Source: an uncultured Ruminococcus sp. (GTDB taxonomy: Bacteria > Bacillota > Clostridia > Oscillospirales > Ruminococcaceae). From it: 64,000 nucleotides of DNA. The translations under genes and the position numbers were made by a program. Shown here piece by piece: positions 27,630 to 36,831 of this stretch (position 1 is its first letter; every line of letters starts with the position of its first letter). The notes below the pieces were generated by a model, which saw nothing but the letters and a program-made list of their open reading frames with translations, searched no databases and had not been told where the DNA came from. Location: contig CACWPL010000002.1 of the NCBI GenBank assembly GCA_902762785.1, positions 1 through 64,000 of the forward strand, in the 5' to 3' direction.

Positions 27630-28562
27630 CGCCGTTTCTGTAGGATCGCGGTGGGTCCGCATCCAGACCGTCCCGATCGCGTAGGCGAGGAGGTCGGCGA
27701 GGGTGGAGCCGAGGCGCGTCACGAGGACGAAGAGCATGACGGTCTGCGCGTGCGTCTCCGACGTCACCAAAAGCATGACCGACTCACGGATGCCGATGCC
27801 TGCCGGCGCGCCCGGGGTGATGAAGCCGATGATCCACGCGAAGAGGAAGGCACCTGTCAGCGTCACGCGCGCGGCGACGTCGATGCCGCCGTCGAGGAGC
27901 GTGAGGATGAGGAGCCATGCCGCCGCAGAGACGGCGTTCTGGAGGAGGTAATACCCGATCCCCCGCAGCAGCGCGGGGCGGTTTTCCGGCGCGAGCGCGG
28001 CCGCGTAGCGCTTGAGATACGCGAGGATCTTCTCGCGCATGAAGCACCATGCCGCGATCCCCCCGATCACGAGCACGGCGACGCCGATGCCCCCGATCAG
28101 CACGATCCTCCCGCCGTACTGCGCGAGCAGGCCGACGGCCGCCCGTCCGAGCAGGAGCATCGACACGACCGCCGCAGCAGCCAGCGAGAACAGGATGTCC
28201 AGCACGGTCGCGCACGCCACATCCGCATGGGAGATGCCCGTGTCGGTCGCGAGGCGGTTGCGTCCCACATACTGGAACACATTGCCGGGGACGTACTTAT
28301 AGAGATTTGCCCTCGCAAACACCGGCATCGCCTTGGAAAAGGGAATGTCCCGCCCGGAGAGCGCCCGGACGAAGACCGTCCACGGGTACGCACCGAAGAC
28401 GAACACCGCCGTCTGCAAGGCCACTGCGATCACGAGCGCCGCGATGACCGGCGGGGTGCCGAGCTGTGCCCAGTCGATCTCCATCGCGAGGAATCGCCGC
28501 ACGAGGAACACCAGCGCGACGACCACCAGCAGCGTGCCGGCGAGCTTGAACAAACGCTTCAT
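27621..28562 (-). CDS. Lysylphosphatidylglycerol-synthase-TM / flippase-like membrane protein (UPF0104)
   Basis: 313 residues, about eight transmembrane helices. It shows the family's segments YLYKYVPGNVFQYVGR (about residues 92-107) and the late PGAPAGIGIRES (about 257-268). It lacks the C-terminal soluble domain of MprF, so it is only the membrane half, a form often found beside glycosyltransferases and thought to move lipid-linked substrates. Its start overlaps the GT2 stop by 4 bases. The likely role is flipping a polyprenyl-phosphate sugar outward for the GT-C enzyme upstream; this is inferred from context. Confidence 0.8.
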   Translation of the reverse strand: MKRLFKLAGTLLVVVALVFLVRRFLAMEIDWAQLGTPPVIAALVIAVALQTAVFVFGAYPWTVFVRALSGRDIPFSKAMPVFARANLYKYVPGNVFQYVGRNRLATDTGISHADVACATVLDILFSLAAAAVVSMLLLGRAAVGLLAQYGGRIVLIGGIGVAVLVIGGIAAWCFMREKILAYLKRYAAALAPENRPALLRGIGYYLLQNAVSAAAWLLILTLLDGGIDVAARVTLTGAFLFAWIIGFITPGAPAGIGIRESVMLLVTSETHAQTVMLFVLVTRLGSTLADLLAYAIGTVWMRTHRDPTETANA

Positions 28563-29521
28563 GCCTTGTCCTCGTCGTCACGGGGGGCACAATCCATCTT
28601 GCGGATGCGGTACTGCATGTCCTCCATGATCTTGCGGTTGGCGGCGATGGTGTCGCCGAGCAGGCCGATGGTGATGGTCTGGAAGCCGCCGAGGAGCAAA
28701 ATGGCCGTGAGGATGAGGGACTGGATATGGCCGTCGCCATCGCCCATCCCCATGTAGATCAGGAACCGCACGCCGAGCACCGTGCCGATCAGCATCAGGA
28801 TCGTGCCGAAGATCGAGAAGAACCGCAGCGGCGAATACATCACGAAGGAACGCGTGATGACCGTGGCGGAGCGCTTCATGTAGCGCCACATGCTCGAGAA
28901 CAGGCGCGAGGGGCGCGTCTCGGCGTTCGTGCGGATGGGCACGGAGGTCATGGCCATCTTGTTGTGGCCGGCCTGGATGATGGTCTCGAGGGTGTAGGTG
29001 TACTCGTTGACGACGTTCAGGCGCAGGGCGGCGTCACGCGAATAGGCGCGAAAGCCCGAGGGCGCGTCCGGGATGGACGTGCCGGACGCCACCCGCACGA
29101 CCCAGCTCCCGAGGTGCTGGAACTTCTTCTTTTTCCAGGAGAAGTGCTCGGTCTGGTCGATGGGGCGCTCGCCGATGACGATGTCGGCCTTCTCGTCGAG
29201 GATGGGGCGGACGAGCTTCTCGATGTCCGCGCCGCAGTATTGGTTGTCGGCATCGGTGTTGACGATGATGTCCGCGCCGAGATGCAGACAGGCATCGAGC
29301 CCGGCCATGAAGCCGCGCGCAAGTCCCTTGTTCTGCTTGAAGGAGACGATATGGTGGAAGCCCAGCTCCCGCGCACGCTGCACGGTGCCGTCCTGGCTGC
29401 CGTCGTTGATGATGAGGTACTCGATCTGGTCGATCCCGTCGATGTGGCGGGGGAGGTCGTTGTAGGCCAGCTCGAGGGTCTCCTCCTCGTTATAGCAGGG
29501 TATCTGGATGATGAGTTTCAT
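28559..29521 (-). CDS. Family 2 glycosyltransferase, polyprenyl-phosphate sugar synthase-like
   Basis: 320 residues. The N-terminal GT-A domain has PCYNEEETL (8-16), NDGSQDGT (39-46) and the metal motif DAD (90-92). Two C-terminal helices lie near 235-258 and 268-290. This is the DPM1/GtrB layout: transfer of a sugar from a nucleotide to undecaprenyl phosphate on the inner membrane face. It overlaps both neighbours by 4 bases (ATGA), so it is tightly coupled to the flippase-like and GT-C genes. The sugar is unknown. Confidence 0.88.
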   Translation of the reverse strand: MKLIIQIPCYNEEETLELAYNDLPRHIDGIDQIEYLIINDGSQDGTVQRARELGFHHIVSFKQNKGLARGFMAGLDACLHLGADIIVNTDADNQYCGADIEKLVRPILDEKADIVIGERPIDQTEHFSWKKKKFQHLGSWVVRVASGTSIPDAPSGFRAYSRDAALRLNVVNEYTYTLETIIQAGHNKMAMTSVPIRTNAETRPSRLFSSMWRYMKRSATVITRSFVMYSPLRFFSIFGTILMLIGTVLGVRFLIYMGMGDGDGHIQSLILTAILLLGGFQTITIGLLGDTIAANRKIMEDMQYRIRKMDCAPRDDEDKA

Positions 29522-31635
29522 TTGCGGTCCTCCTCACAGTGGATGGCATCGAGCTGCATCCGCACGGTCGACGGGTCATACAGGACGACGACGATCTCGC
29601 AGGCGTCCGTTCTTTCCGGCACGGCGGCCTCGAGGATGAGGGTATCGTCCGCGAGCTCGGCGGGGTCGAGGTCGATGCGGGCAAATTCGGTCTGGTCGCT
29701 CAGGACGGCCGCATAGCCGATCGTTTCAGCGTCCGCGGGCAGCTCGGAATGGACATCGAGCGTGAACGTGTAGTCGCCCGGCTCGAGCGTCATATAGGGG
29801 CCAAAGCACAGGTAATGGCTCGTCGGCGCGCTGACGATGACGTCATGGAGAGGATAGTATGTCACGTCCTTCTGCCGGTACATGATCGAGAGGGGCAGGT
29901 CGGTGTCGCGCGTCATCTTCGTCCCCTTGCGGCACAGGAGCTTGTCCTGGGTCGCGTCCATGATCTCGTCCTCGTCCCGGAGCAGGACATCGGTCGAGGG
30001 GGCGAGGTAATAGGCGCCGTCCGGGATCTCGTCTGCGGAGCTGACGGCGATGAGGTGGCGGTCCATCTGCACGAACTGCGCGAGCTGTAGGAAGGAGCCG
30101 CAGCGGTCGAGGATGTAGACATCGTGGGGGATCTCCGCCGGCCACATGCGGACGAGCGCGGTGTTGTCCTTCAGATGCTTCTGGCTGCGGCGGAGCTGAT
30201 CGGTGGCCGCCCCCAGGTGCTGTCCTGCCGGCACGGCCATGACGACCGCGCTCAGGACTGCCGCAAGGCTCCTGTGCTTCGTCAGGAGGGTGTGGAAGAA
30301 GAGCGCCGCCGCGAGCGGGACGATCGCCGTGAAGGCGTAGCTGAGATAGTCTTCCCCGAAGGTCTCGCGCAGGTCGGCCATGAAGGGCGTACAGAGGATG
30401 TTGTAGACATCAGACTGGACGTGTACGAGCAGGACCTCTGCCCGGTCCGCGCCCGCCATCAGGATCAGCACGACCGGCATGAGGAGCGCGCCCGCATGAC
30501 GCATCTCCATCGAGGCCATCCGACAGACGGCATAGGCACACAGGAGGCCGGTGACGCAGTCGGTATAGCGCGTGTAGAGGATGTGGTCGGGACGCTCGAT
30601 GTCCATCATGAAGAGGCTCGAGATGGCCAGCATCAGCAGCATGGCCGCAAGGAGGAAGACCTCCAGCAGCTCCGCCGCCGTGAAGACGCGCAGGACGGCC
30701 TTGTCCTTGAAGCGTCTCACCAGAGAAAAGCCGCGGTCATAGGCCAGCAGCAGGAGCGCTGCCGCCGGCAGACAGAAGCCCGACACGACCGCCGCGAAGC
30801 CCTGCGACGTGAACACGGAGAGCCAGGCCTTGAGGCCGTCCACGGTGGTGAGGGCGCGCTTGGCCTTGGCGCCGACATAGCCCGCGTCATTGCCCGCGGG
30901 GATGCTGCTGCCCCAGAGGACGGCGGCGAGGTGGTGCTTGATGAGGATGTGGAGGACGAAGCCCGCCCCGAGCGCGGCGAGGAACAGGAGCGCGTGCTGC
31001 CAGCGGACGGTCTTGGTGACGGCGGCCAGCAGCATGACGCCGCACACCGCCCCCACGATGCCGATGCAGCGGTTATGGATCATGAAGAGGTACGCGCACA
31101 GGAGCCCCAGGACGACCATCCGCCAGGCGGCGGGACGCCGGAGCGCGTGGAAGAGCGTGAACGCGATCAGCGCGGTGACGAGGAAGACGGCCGTCTCCGC
31201 CCAGGTGGTCATGCTGTAGATGCGGTAGGGCGTGTAGCAGACGCAGGCGAACGCGGCGGCCATCGGCGCGGCGGGATGGAGCCGCGGGAACACGGCCGCG
31301 AGCAGGCGCCAGACGATCACGAAGCCCGCCGCCATCATGACGGCATTGAGCGCGAGCGCGGCGTGATAAAGCGTGATCGGGTCGTCGATGACGAGCATCA
31401 GCGGCGCGAGGAGGAAGCTGTAGCCGTAGGAATACCAGGCCAGTCCCCCGCTGACGCCCGACCAGTCCTTCCCGGCGAAGAGCGCGGCGTTCGTCCAGTA
31501 GCCTGCCTCGTCGCTGTAGATGGTGGGGACGTGGCAGAAGCCGTTCGTCCACATGTGTAGGAGGATGACGGCGAACGTCAGGGCGATGCCGATGACGAGC
31601 ATGGTCGTGCGGGTGGGGGCAGGTCTGGTCTTCAT
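29518..31635 (-). CDS. GT-C type membrane glycosyltransferase
   Basis: 705 residues. About 12 transmembrane helices occupy residues 12-510. The first outer loop carries SDEAGYW (41-47), whose Asp-Glu pair is the position of the catalytic carboxylate in ArnT/PMT-type (GT39/GT83) enzymes. A soluble domain of ~190 residues ends the protein, probably outside and beta-rich. GT-C enzymes take the sugar from a polyprenyl phosphate and add it to a glycan or protein outside the membrane. The start at 31635 overlaps the previous stop (ATGA); same-frame sequence upstream is not part of the gene. Confidence 0.8.
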   Translation of the reverse strand: MKTRPAPTRTTMLVIGIALTFAVILLHMWTNGFCHVPTIYSDEAGYWTNAALFAGKDWSGVSGGLAWYSYGYSFLLAPLMLVIDDPITLYHAALALNAVMMAAGFVIVWRLLAAVFPRLHPAAPMAAAFACVCYTPYRIYSMTTWAETAVFLVTALIAFTLFHALRRPAAWRMVVLGLLCAYLFMIHNRCIGIVGAVCGVMLLAAVTKTVRWQHALLFLAALGAGFVLHILIKHHLAAVLWGSSIPAGNDAGYVGAKAKRALTTVDGLKAWLSVFTSQGFAAVVSGFCLPAAALLLLAYDRGFSLVRRFKDKAVLRVFTAAELLEVFLLAAMLLMLAISSLFMMDIERPDHILYTRYTDCVTGLLCAYAVCRMASMEMRHAGALLMPVVLILMAGADRAEVLLVHVQSDVYNILCTPFMADLRETFGEDYLSYAFTAIVPLAAALFFHTLLTKHRSLAAVLSAVVMAVPAGQHLGAATDQLRRSQKHLKDNTALVRMWPAEIPHDVYILDRCGSFLQLAQFVQMDRHLIAVSSADEIPDGAYYLAPSTDVLLRDEDEIMDATQDKLLCRKGTKMTRDTDLPLSIMYRQKDVTYYPLHDVIVSAPTSHYLCFGPYMTLEPGDYTFTLDVHSELPADAETIGYAAVLSDQTEFARIDLDPAELADDTLILEAAVPERTDACEIVVVLYDPSTVRMQLDAIHCEEDRK

Positions 31636-32810
31636 AGTGTCTCTATCACCTTTCTGAAGCGGTCGATGATGACGTCCCAACGGTAATGCTCGTCGATGTA
31701 GCGGCGGGCGTTCTTCTGCATCTGCTCGTAGACCTTCTGGTGGGAGAAGAGGTAGTCCACGATGCCCTCGAACTCGAAGTAGTTGTAGTAATACAGGCCC
31801 GCATCGCTCTTGGTGCAGTGGCCGCGGAGCACGTCGCAGCGGCCGTTCACGATGACGGGGACGGAGAGCGCCATGGACTCGAGCACGGCCATGGACAGGC
31901 TCTCGAACTTTGAGGGCAGCACCAGCGCCTTGGCGCCGCACATGACGTGGAACTTCTCCTCGTCGCTGACGAAGCCGAGGGGCATGATGTCGGGATGCTG
32001 GGGGATGTCGCAGACGGCCTTGCCCATGAGCACGAGCTTGAGCTTGGTGTCCGGGCGGCGCTTCTTGTATTCCAGGAAATACTGGAACATGCGCGGGCAG
32101 TCCTTGCCCTCGTCGATGCGGCCGACATAGACCAGATACGGGTCGGTGACGCCGTACTCATTGTAGAGGTGCCATGCGTTCGGCTCGCCGGGGATGTCCA
32201 CGCCGGTGCCCATGACATCGTAGGGGATCTTCTCATTATGGAAGAGCTTCTGCACGAGCATCCGCTCCTCGTCCGTCAAAAAGACGAAGGCACGCGGGAG
32301 CTGGAACAGGCGCTCATAGGTCGCGAAGTGGATGAACGGCTCCTCGTGGGCAGTCGGGATGAGGATGGCCTTGTCGGCGACCTCGGGGAGACCGGCGACC
32401 GTGAGGTAGTAGAGGTAGGTCACGAAGAGGATGGCCTCATAGTCGTCCTTGTGTTCGCGGAGATAGTCGATGGCGCCGGGGGCATAGGGGCCCTGCTTCT
32501 CGAACCAGACGGCCTCGCGCGAGAGGTCGCGCTCACCGGCGCCCATGCGGGCGAGGTAGTCGCCGTTGTACTGGTCGAAGTCCTTGGCGCGGGGATGCTC
32601 CACCGGGAAGCGCAGGACGCGCACCCCGTCGAGCCGGGACTCACCGGGGGGATAGTAGTTCTCCCAGGTGGTGTAATCGAGGGCGGTCGTCGTGATGACG
32701 TCGACCTCATAAAAAGCCGCCAGACGCTCGGCGATCAGGCGAGTGTACTGCTCCGACCCGCCGTTCACCTCCGCGCCATAGCGCTGGTTGACAAGTGCGA
32801 TACGTTTCAT
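31632..32810 (-). CDS. GT4 family glycosyltransferase
   Basis: 392 residues with two Rossmann domains (GT-B). The N-terminal domain begins ALVNQRYGAEVNGGSEQYTR, and the nucleotide-sugar region has PSKFESLSMAVLESMA, the GT4 EX7E motif. It adds a sugar from a nucleotide donor to a growing lipid-linked glycan in the cytoplasm. AGGAGAACAG precedes the ATG. Paralogous to the next gene upstream (same domain layout, similar DRFRKVIETL-type end). Donor and linkage unknown. Confidence 0.88.
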   Translation of the reverse strand: MKRIALVNQRYGAEVNGGSEQYTRLIAERLAAFYEVDVITTTALDYTTWENYYPPGESRLDGVRVLRFPVEHPRAKDFDQYNGDYLARMGAGERDLSREAVWFEKQGPYAPGAIDYLREHKDDYEAILFVTYLYYLTVAGLPEVADKAILIPTAHEEPFIHFATYERLFQLPRAFVFLTDEERMLVQKLFHNEKIPYDVMGTGVDIPGEPNAWHLYNEYGVTDPYLVYVGRIDEGKDCPRMFQYFLEYKKRRPDTKLKLVLMGKAVCDIPQHPDIMPLGFVSDEEKFHVMCGAKALVLPSKFESLSMAVLESMALSVPVIVNGRCDVLRGHCTKSDAGLYYYNYFEFEGIVDYLFSHQKVYEQMQKNARRYIDEHYRWDVIIDRFRKVIETL

Positions 32811-32841
32811 GCTGTTCTCCTAGCTCTCTCTCGGAGCGGCC

Positions 32842-34038
32842 TCACGCACGCTCCATCTCTTCAAAAAAGGCGATATATTTCTGCGTGATGACGTCCCAAG
32901 CGAAGTGCTCGCGGACGTAGCGCCCGCCGTTCTTGCCCATCTGGTCGGCGATGGCGGGATGGTCGAGCAGATAGCGGACGGTGCCTTCAAATTCAAAATA
33001 GTTGTCGAAATATAGCCCGCCATTGGACTCGGACGCGAAATTGCGCGTCACCGGGCACCCCGCATGGACGAGCACGGGACGGCCGCAGAGCCAGCTCTCC
33101 ATGATGACCAGCGAAAAGCTCTCGTTCTTCGAGGGCTGGCACAGGAGGACGGCCGCAGCGCACGCGTCGTACTTGTCCTGCACGTCCACGAAGCCGAGGT
33201 CATCGACATAGGGCGCGGCCTCGGGCGGGATGGCGATGCTGCCGCCGCCGATCAGCACGAGCCGGAGGTCGGTCTGCTGGCGTTTATGATACTCCCCGAA
33301 ATAGCGCAGGAGCGTGTGGACGTTCTTGCCCTCGTCCTTGCGGCCGGCGTAGAGCAAAAAGGGCGCAGAGATGCCGGACCTCTCGCGGAATCGCGCCGCA
33401 TCGCCGGCGATGGCCGTGTCCATGCCGATGCCCATGAGGATCTCACGGGTGCCGCTCTGGGAGAATCCGTAGAGCTCTTCGGCGAGGACCTGCTCGGGGC
33501 GGGCATTGTAGATCATGCCGGCCGCGCGGGGGAATACCTCCTTGAAACGGCGAAAATGCGCATACCCCTCGTCATGGAAGCACGGGATCAGCACAGCCTT
33601 CTCCGGTACGGCCTGCACCCCATGATAGGTGGTGCCGAACATGTACGGGATAAAGACGAAGGCCGTGTACTCGTCCTTGTGGGACCTCAGATAGTCGATC
33701 AGGGCGGGGGAATTGACCATCTCCCGCAGGAAGACGTCCTCCTCCTCGGGGGTCACGGCCATGTGCTGCATGACCTTGGCATTGACGGCATCGAAGGCGG
33801 CCGTATCGCGCTTGCGGACGGGGAAGCGCCGGATCGGGATGCCCGCCTCGGAGACGGCCTCCCCGGGCTTGTAATAGTCCACGCTCCAGTCCGCGCCGAA
33901 CTCCTTGACGCAGGTCGTCAGGATCTCGACCGGGACGCCTGCCGCATGGAGATGCCGCGACACCTCGCGCAGCTCCATCTCAGCGCCGCCGGGGATGTGG
34001 TCGTCGTACCAGGGAGAGACGAATGCGATCTTGTTCAT
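32842..34038 (-). CDS. GT4 family glycosyltransferase
   Basis: 398 residues, GT-B fold. The N-terminus IAFVSPWYDDHIPGGAEMEL has the glycine-rich acceptor loop. The C-terminal donor site has CQPSKNESFSLVIMESWL (EX7E motif). It is a paralogue of the GT4 gene immediately downstream, from which it is separated by 31 bases. GGAAGGAG precedes the ATG. It is likely to act on the same glycan. Confidence 0.88.
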   Translation of the reverse strand: MNKIAFVSPWYDDHIPGGAEMELREVSRHLHAAGVPVEILTTCVKEFGADWSVDYYKPGEAVSEAGIPIRRFPVRKRDTAAFDAVNAKVMQHMAVTPEEEDVFLREMVNSPALIDYLRSHKDEYTAFVFIPYMFGTTYHGVQAVPEKAVLIPCFHDEGYAHFRRFKEVFPRAAGMIYNARPEQVLAEELYGFSQSGTREILMGIGMDTAIAGDAARFRERSGISAPFLLYAGRKDEGKNVHTLLRYFGEYHKRQQTDLRLVLIGGGSIAIPPEAAPYVDDLGFVDVQDKYDACAAAVLLCQPSKNESFSLVIMESWLCGRPVLVHAGCPVTRNFASESNGGLYFDNYFEFEGTVRYLLDHPAIADQMGKNGGRYVREHFAWDVITQKYIAFFEEMERA

Positions 34039-34056
34039 GATGACGCTCCTTCCCTG

Positions 34057-35130
34057 TCAGGCATTGCGGATGACATCGGTGAGCTGACGGGTGAACAGCG
34101 CCTTGATGCGGTCATAGCTGAAGTCCTTGAGGCGCTCGTCCTGTCCCTTGATGACGGCCTCGCGCAGGGCATCGTCCCGCATGACGCGGTCGATGAGCAT
34201 GGCGGCCTCCGTGGGGTCGTTGCGGGTGAGGAGCAGACCGCTGCCGCCGAGCGTGTCCGGCACGGCGCAGGCACTGTACGCGATGATCGGCACGCGGAAA
34301 TACATCGCCTCCGCGAGCGGCACGCAAAAGCCCTCGTGTGCGCTCATGCAGAGGAACACCGAGGCGCTGTGGTAATACGCGAGGATCTGGGCAAAGGGGA
34401 TGTGCCCCGTGAAGATGACGTCCTCGAGGCCGAGGGCCTGGGCATAGGTGCGCAGGCGCTCATAATAGTTCTCCATGCCCGTCCACGAGCCGACGAGGAT
34501 CAGGCGGGAGCGGGGGTTCATCTTCTTATAGACGGCGAACGTCCGGATCAGGTCCTCCTGGCGCTTGTTGGGCGCGATGCGGCCGACGAAGACGATGTTC
34601 GTCCATCCGTCCTTGGTCATCTCGCGGACGATGGCCTCATCGGGCTTCTTGGCATAGTCCTCGAAGGGGATGAGGATGGGGCGCACCATCATCGGGCAGG
34701 TATACCCCATATCCCGCAGATTCGACAGATTGAACTCCGAATCGCCCATGACGGCATCGACCTTGTCCTTGAGGTAGGTCACGCCCTCCAGGCCATAGCG
34801 GGTGAGCGCGGCGGCCTCGAGGCTGTAGGGCTCGAAGAAGGCGGGCGGGGTGATGTTGTGGTAGATCATGAGCTTGCGGCAGGGGTGATCCTGGAGCCGG
34901 AAGCTCAGGTCGGTGCCGGTGGACTTGTGGTAGATGAGGAGGTCGTCCGGCCGGAGGAACTTCATCTCGCGCACATGCTGGGCACTGCCCTTGGGGAGAC
35001 GGGGGTCGATGTTCTCGGCATAGATGCCGGTATCGTGTCCCATCTCGCGGATGACCTTGCCGAGCGCGAGGGTATCGTTGCTGACCGCGTCACCGAAGGA
35101 GAGCGTGGTCAGGAGCTGTACGACCCGCAT
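34057..35130 (-). CDS. GT4 family glycosyltransferase
   Basis: 357 residues, GT-B fold. It has FVGRIAPNKRQEDLI and, in the donor site, MSAHEGFCVPLAEAM (EX7E). Its N-terminal domain (LLTTLSFGDAVSNDTLAL) is of the kind seen in polysaccharide-cluster mannosyltransferases, differing from the other two GT4 enzymes. The ATG at 35130 overlaps the upstream TGA (TGATG); a GTG one codon earlier is possible. AAGGGG lies upstream. Confidence 0.88.
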   Translation of the reverse strand: MRVVQLLTTLSFGDAVSNDTLALGKVIREMGHDTGIYAENIDPRLPKGSAQHVREMKFLRPDDLLIYHKSTGTDLSFRLQDHPCRKLMIYHNITPPAFFEPYSLEAAALTRYGLEGVTYLKDKVDAVMGDSEFNLSNLRDMGYTCPMMVRPILIPFEDYAKKPDEAIVREMTKDGWTNIVFVGRIAPNKRQEDLIRTFAVYKKMNPRSRLILVGSWTGMENYYERLRTYAQALGLEDVIFTGHIPFAQILAYYHSASVFLCMSAHEGFCVPLAEAMYFRVPIIAYSACAVPDTLGGSGLLLTRNDPTEAAMLIDRVMRDDALREAVIKGQDERLKDFSYDRIKALFTRQLTDVIRNA

Positions 35131-35627
35131 CACAGCCCCTTATCGAGCAGCTTGGCACGGAGCGAGGCGTTCTCCTCCTCGAGCGCCTCGATCTTGGTGG
35201 CCAGATGCTTCTGGTTCAGCTCGAGCACCTCGATGCGGTGGGCGAGCTCGCCGGCGGCGGTGGCGTCGTGCTGCTTGGCGGTCTCCTCGACCGCGTTGAA
35301 CAGGCGGACGGCGTTGGCATTGAACTCGTTCTGGTCGAACACGACCGGCTCGACATAGAACTTGGTCAGCCTGCGGATGACCTTCTTGACGAACACGGCA
35401 AGCGCATTGCCGCCAAGGGGCTTGTACGGCTGCACGCTGTAGTGGCCGTTGACATAGACGAGCGCCTTGCGTGCCTCCTCGGAATCGAGGCCGTAGCCCG
35501 TCACCTTGTCGCCGGGGGCGTCGTAGGGGACGTCCTCGAAGCTGAGCATCTCATTGGTCAGGTGCTTGTCGGCGATCTCCTGACGGATCTCTTTCATGAT
35601 CGCCTCGATGTTGATCTCTGATGACAT
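35130..35627 (-). CDS. Coiled-coil protein of the glycan operon, function unknown
   Basis: 165 residues. The N-terminal ~50 residues include IEAIMKEIRQEIADKHL and an acidic stretch. The middle (about 65-100) is basic and aromatic, and residues ~100-163 form a heptad coiled coil. N-terminal regions of this type occur in glycosyltransferases and methyltransferases of polysaccharide clusters, here as a separate protein. It sits between the coiled-coil methyltransferase and the glycosyltransferases, so it may scaffold them or help measure chain length. That role is inferred only. Confidence 0.6.
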   Translation of the reverse strand: MSSEINIEAIMKEIRQEIADKHLTNEMLSFEDVPYDAPGDKVTGYGLDSEEARKALVYVNGHYSVQPYKPLGGNALAVFVKKVIRRLTKFYVEPVVFDQNEFNANAVRLFNAVEETAKQHDATAAGELAHRIEVLELNQKHLATKIEALEEENASLRAKLLDKGL

Positions 35628-35660
35628 ATCTGTATCCTTTCTTTATGGAGACGGCGCGCC

Positions 35661-36824
35661 TCAGCGCACCGCGATCACGGCATAGTCCTGCGCGCCGTAG
35701 AGCGTGTCGGAGACGGTCTGCATGGCCTCGTTGAACGCCTCGGGCGCCCCGTCGAGCGCAGGGATGCGCTGCGGGGGACGGCTCTGCTCCGGGAAGAGGA
35801 GCTGCACGTCCTTGAAGCCCTCCTTTTGCAGGAGATACTGCATCGTCAGCGGATGCACCGGCTTGACGTGGGAGGGGTCGAGGTAGAAGGCGTTCGTGTA
35901 GACAGCGAGCGACCGGGGATTGGGCGTCTCCAGGATGAGGACGCCGCCGGGCGCGAGCTTTTCAAAGGCCGTGCGGCAGAGGGCGAGGATCTGGCCGGTC
36001 GTCAGGTGCTCGATGACCTGTCCGGCGAAGATGCCGTCGACGCTGCCGGGCGCGAGGCTCGCCAGATACGCGATGCCGTCGCCGCAGCGGACGGTAAGTC
36101 CCTCCAGCGTGCAGTGATCCGCATAGGGCTCATAGAGGTCGATGCCCTCGGCCGGGATGCCCTCGTCTTTGAGGAGCGAGAGGAACTCGCCCCGCCCGCA
36201 CCCGATGTCGAGCACATGCTTCTTATCCCGGAAATACGGCAGATAGATGCGCTGCGCCTCCCGGATGTGCTCGATGGAGCCGCGGAAGTGGTTCTCGAAA
36301 TCGAAATAGTCGATCGTGTCGTAGTCTGTCCCCGCCGGCACGGTCGCCGGAGCGGCAGGAGCCGCCTCCGACGAGACGGCCGCCTCGGCAGGGCGGCGCT
36401 GCACGGCGCGCTCCAGTCCCACGAGCTTGGCACGCATGGCCGTGGTGTCCTCGCGGAGGGTGTCGAGCGCGGCGTTGTTGGCGCGCATGTTCACGTTGAG
36501 CGTCTCGAGATTCTGCCGGATCGGGCTCTCGGCGCCGATGGCCTCGTAGAGCGGCGGGAGCTGTCCGGCCGTCTCGGCCTGGGCGGTCTCGAGCGTTTCG
36601 ATGCGTGTCCGAAGGGCGGCCTGTGCCTCCTCGAAGGCGGCGAGCGTCTCGCGGAGCGCGTCGAGCTGCGCCTGCTGGGCCGCGAGCGTCTGCCCGAGGG
36701 CATCCATATCACGGTCGGCCGCCTCGAGCGCCGTCACCATCGTGGCGAAGAGACGCTTTGCCGTGCGGCCGCCGAGATCGCGGCGCTCGGAAAAATCATG
36801 CAGATAGCTGGCTAAATGTCCCAT
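35661..36824 (-). CDS. SAM-dependent methyltransferase with N-terminal coiled coil, possible glycan chain terminator
   Basis: 387 residues. Residues ~28-143 are a long coiled coil, residues ~145-165 an Ala/Pro linker, and residues ~175-387 a class I methyltransferase. Motif I is VLDIGCGRG (204-212), and VIEHL follows. In Gram-negative O9-type O-antigens, WbdD is a methyltransferase with a coiled coil that caps the glycan and sets its length for the ABC exporter. The same elements, in reverse domain order, stand here directly next to the exporter ATPase. The start at 36824 follows GAGGTGG. The capping role is inferred. Confidence 0.75.
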   Translation of the reverse strand: MGHLASYLHDFSERRDLGGRTAKRLFATMVTALEAADRDMDALGQTLAAQQAQLDALRETLAAFEEAQAALRTRIETLETAQAETAGQLPPLYEAIGAESPIRQNLETLNVNMRANNAALDTLREDTTAMRAKLVGLERAVQRRPAEAAVSSEAAPAAPATVPAGTDYDTIDYFDFENHFRGSIEHIREAQRIYLPYFRDKKHVLDIGCGRGEFLSLLKDEGIPAEGIDLYEPYADHCTLEGLTVRCGDGIAYLASLAPGSVDGIFAGQVIEHLTTGQILALCRTAFEKLAPGGVLILETPNPRSLAVYTNAFYLDPSHVKPVHPLTMQYLLQKEGFKDVQLLFPEQSRPPQRIPALDGAPEAFNEAMQTVSDTLYGAQDYAVIAVR

Positions 36825-36831
36825 ATCCACC

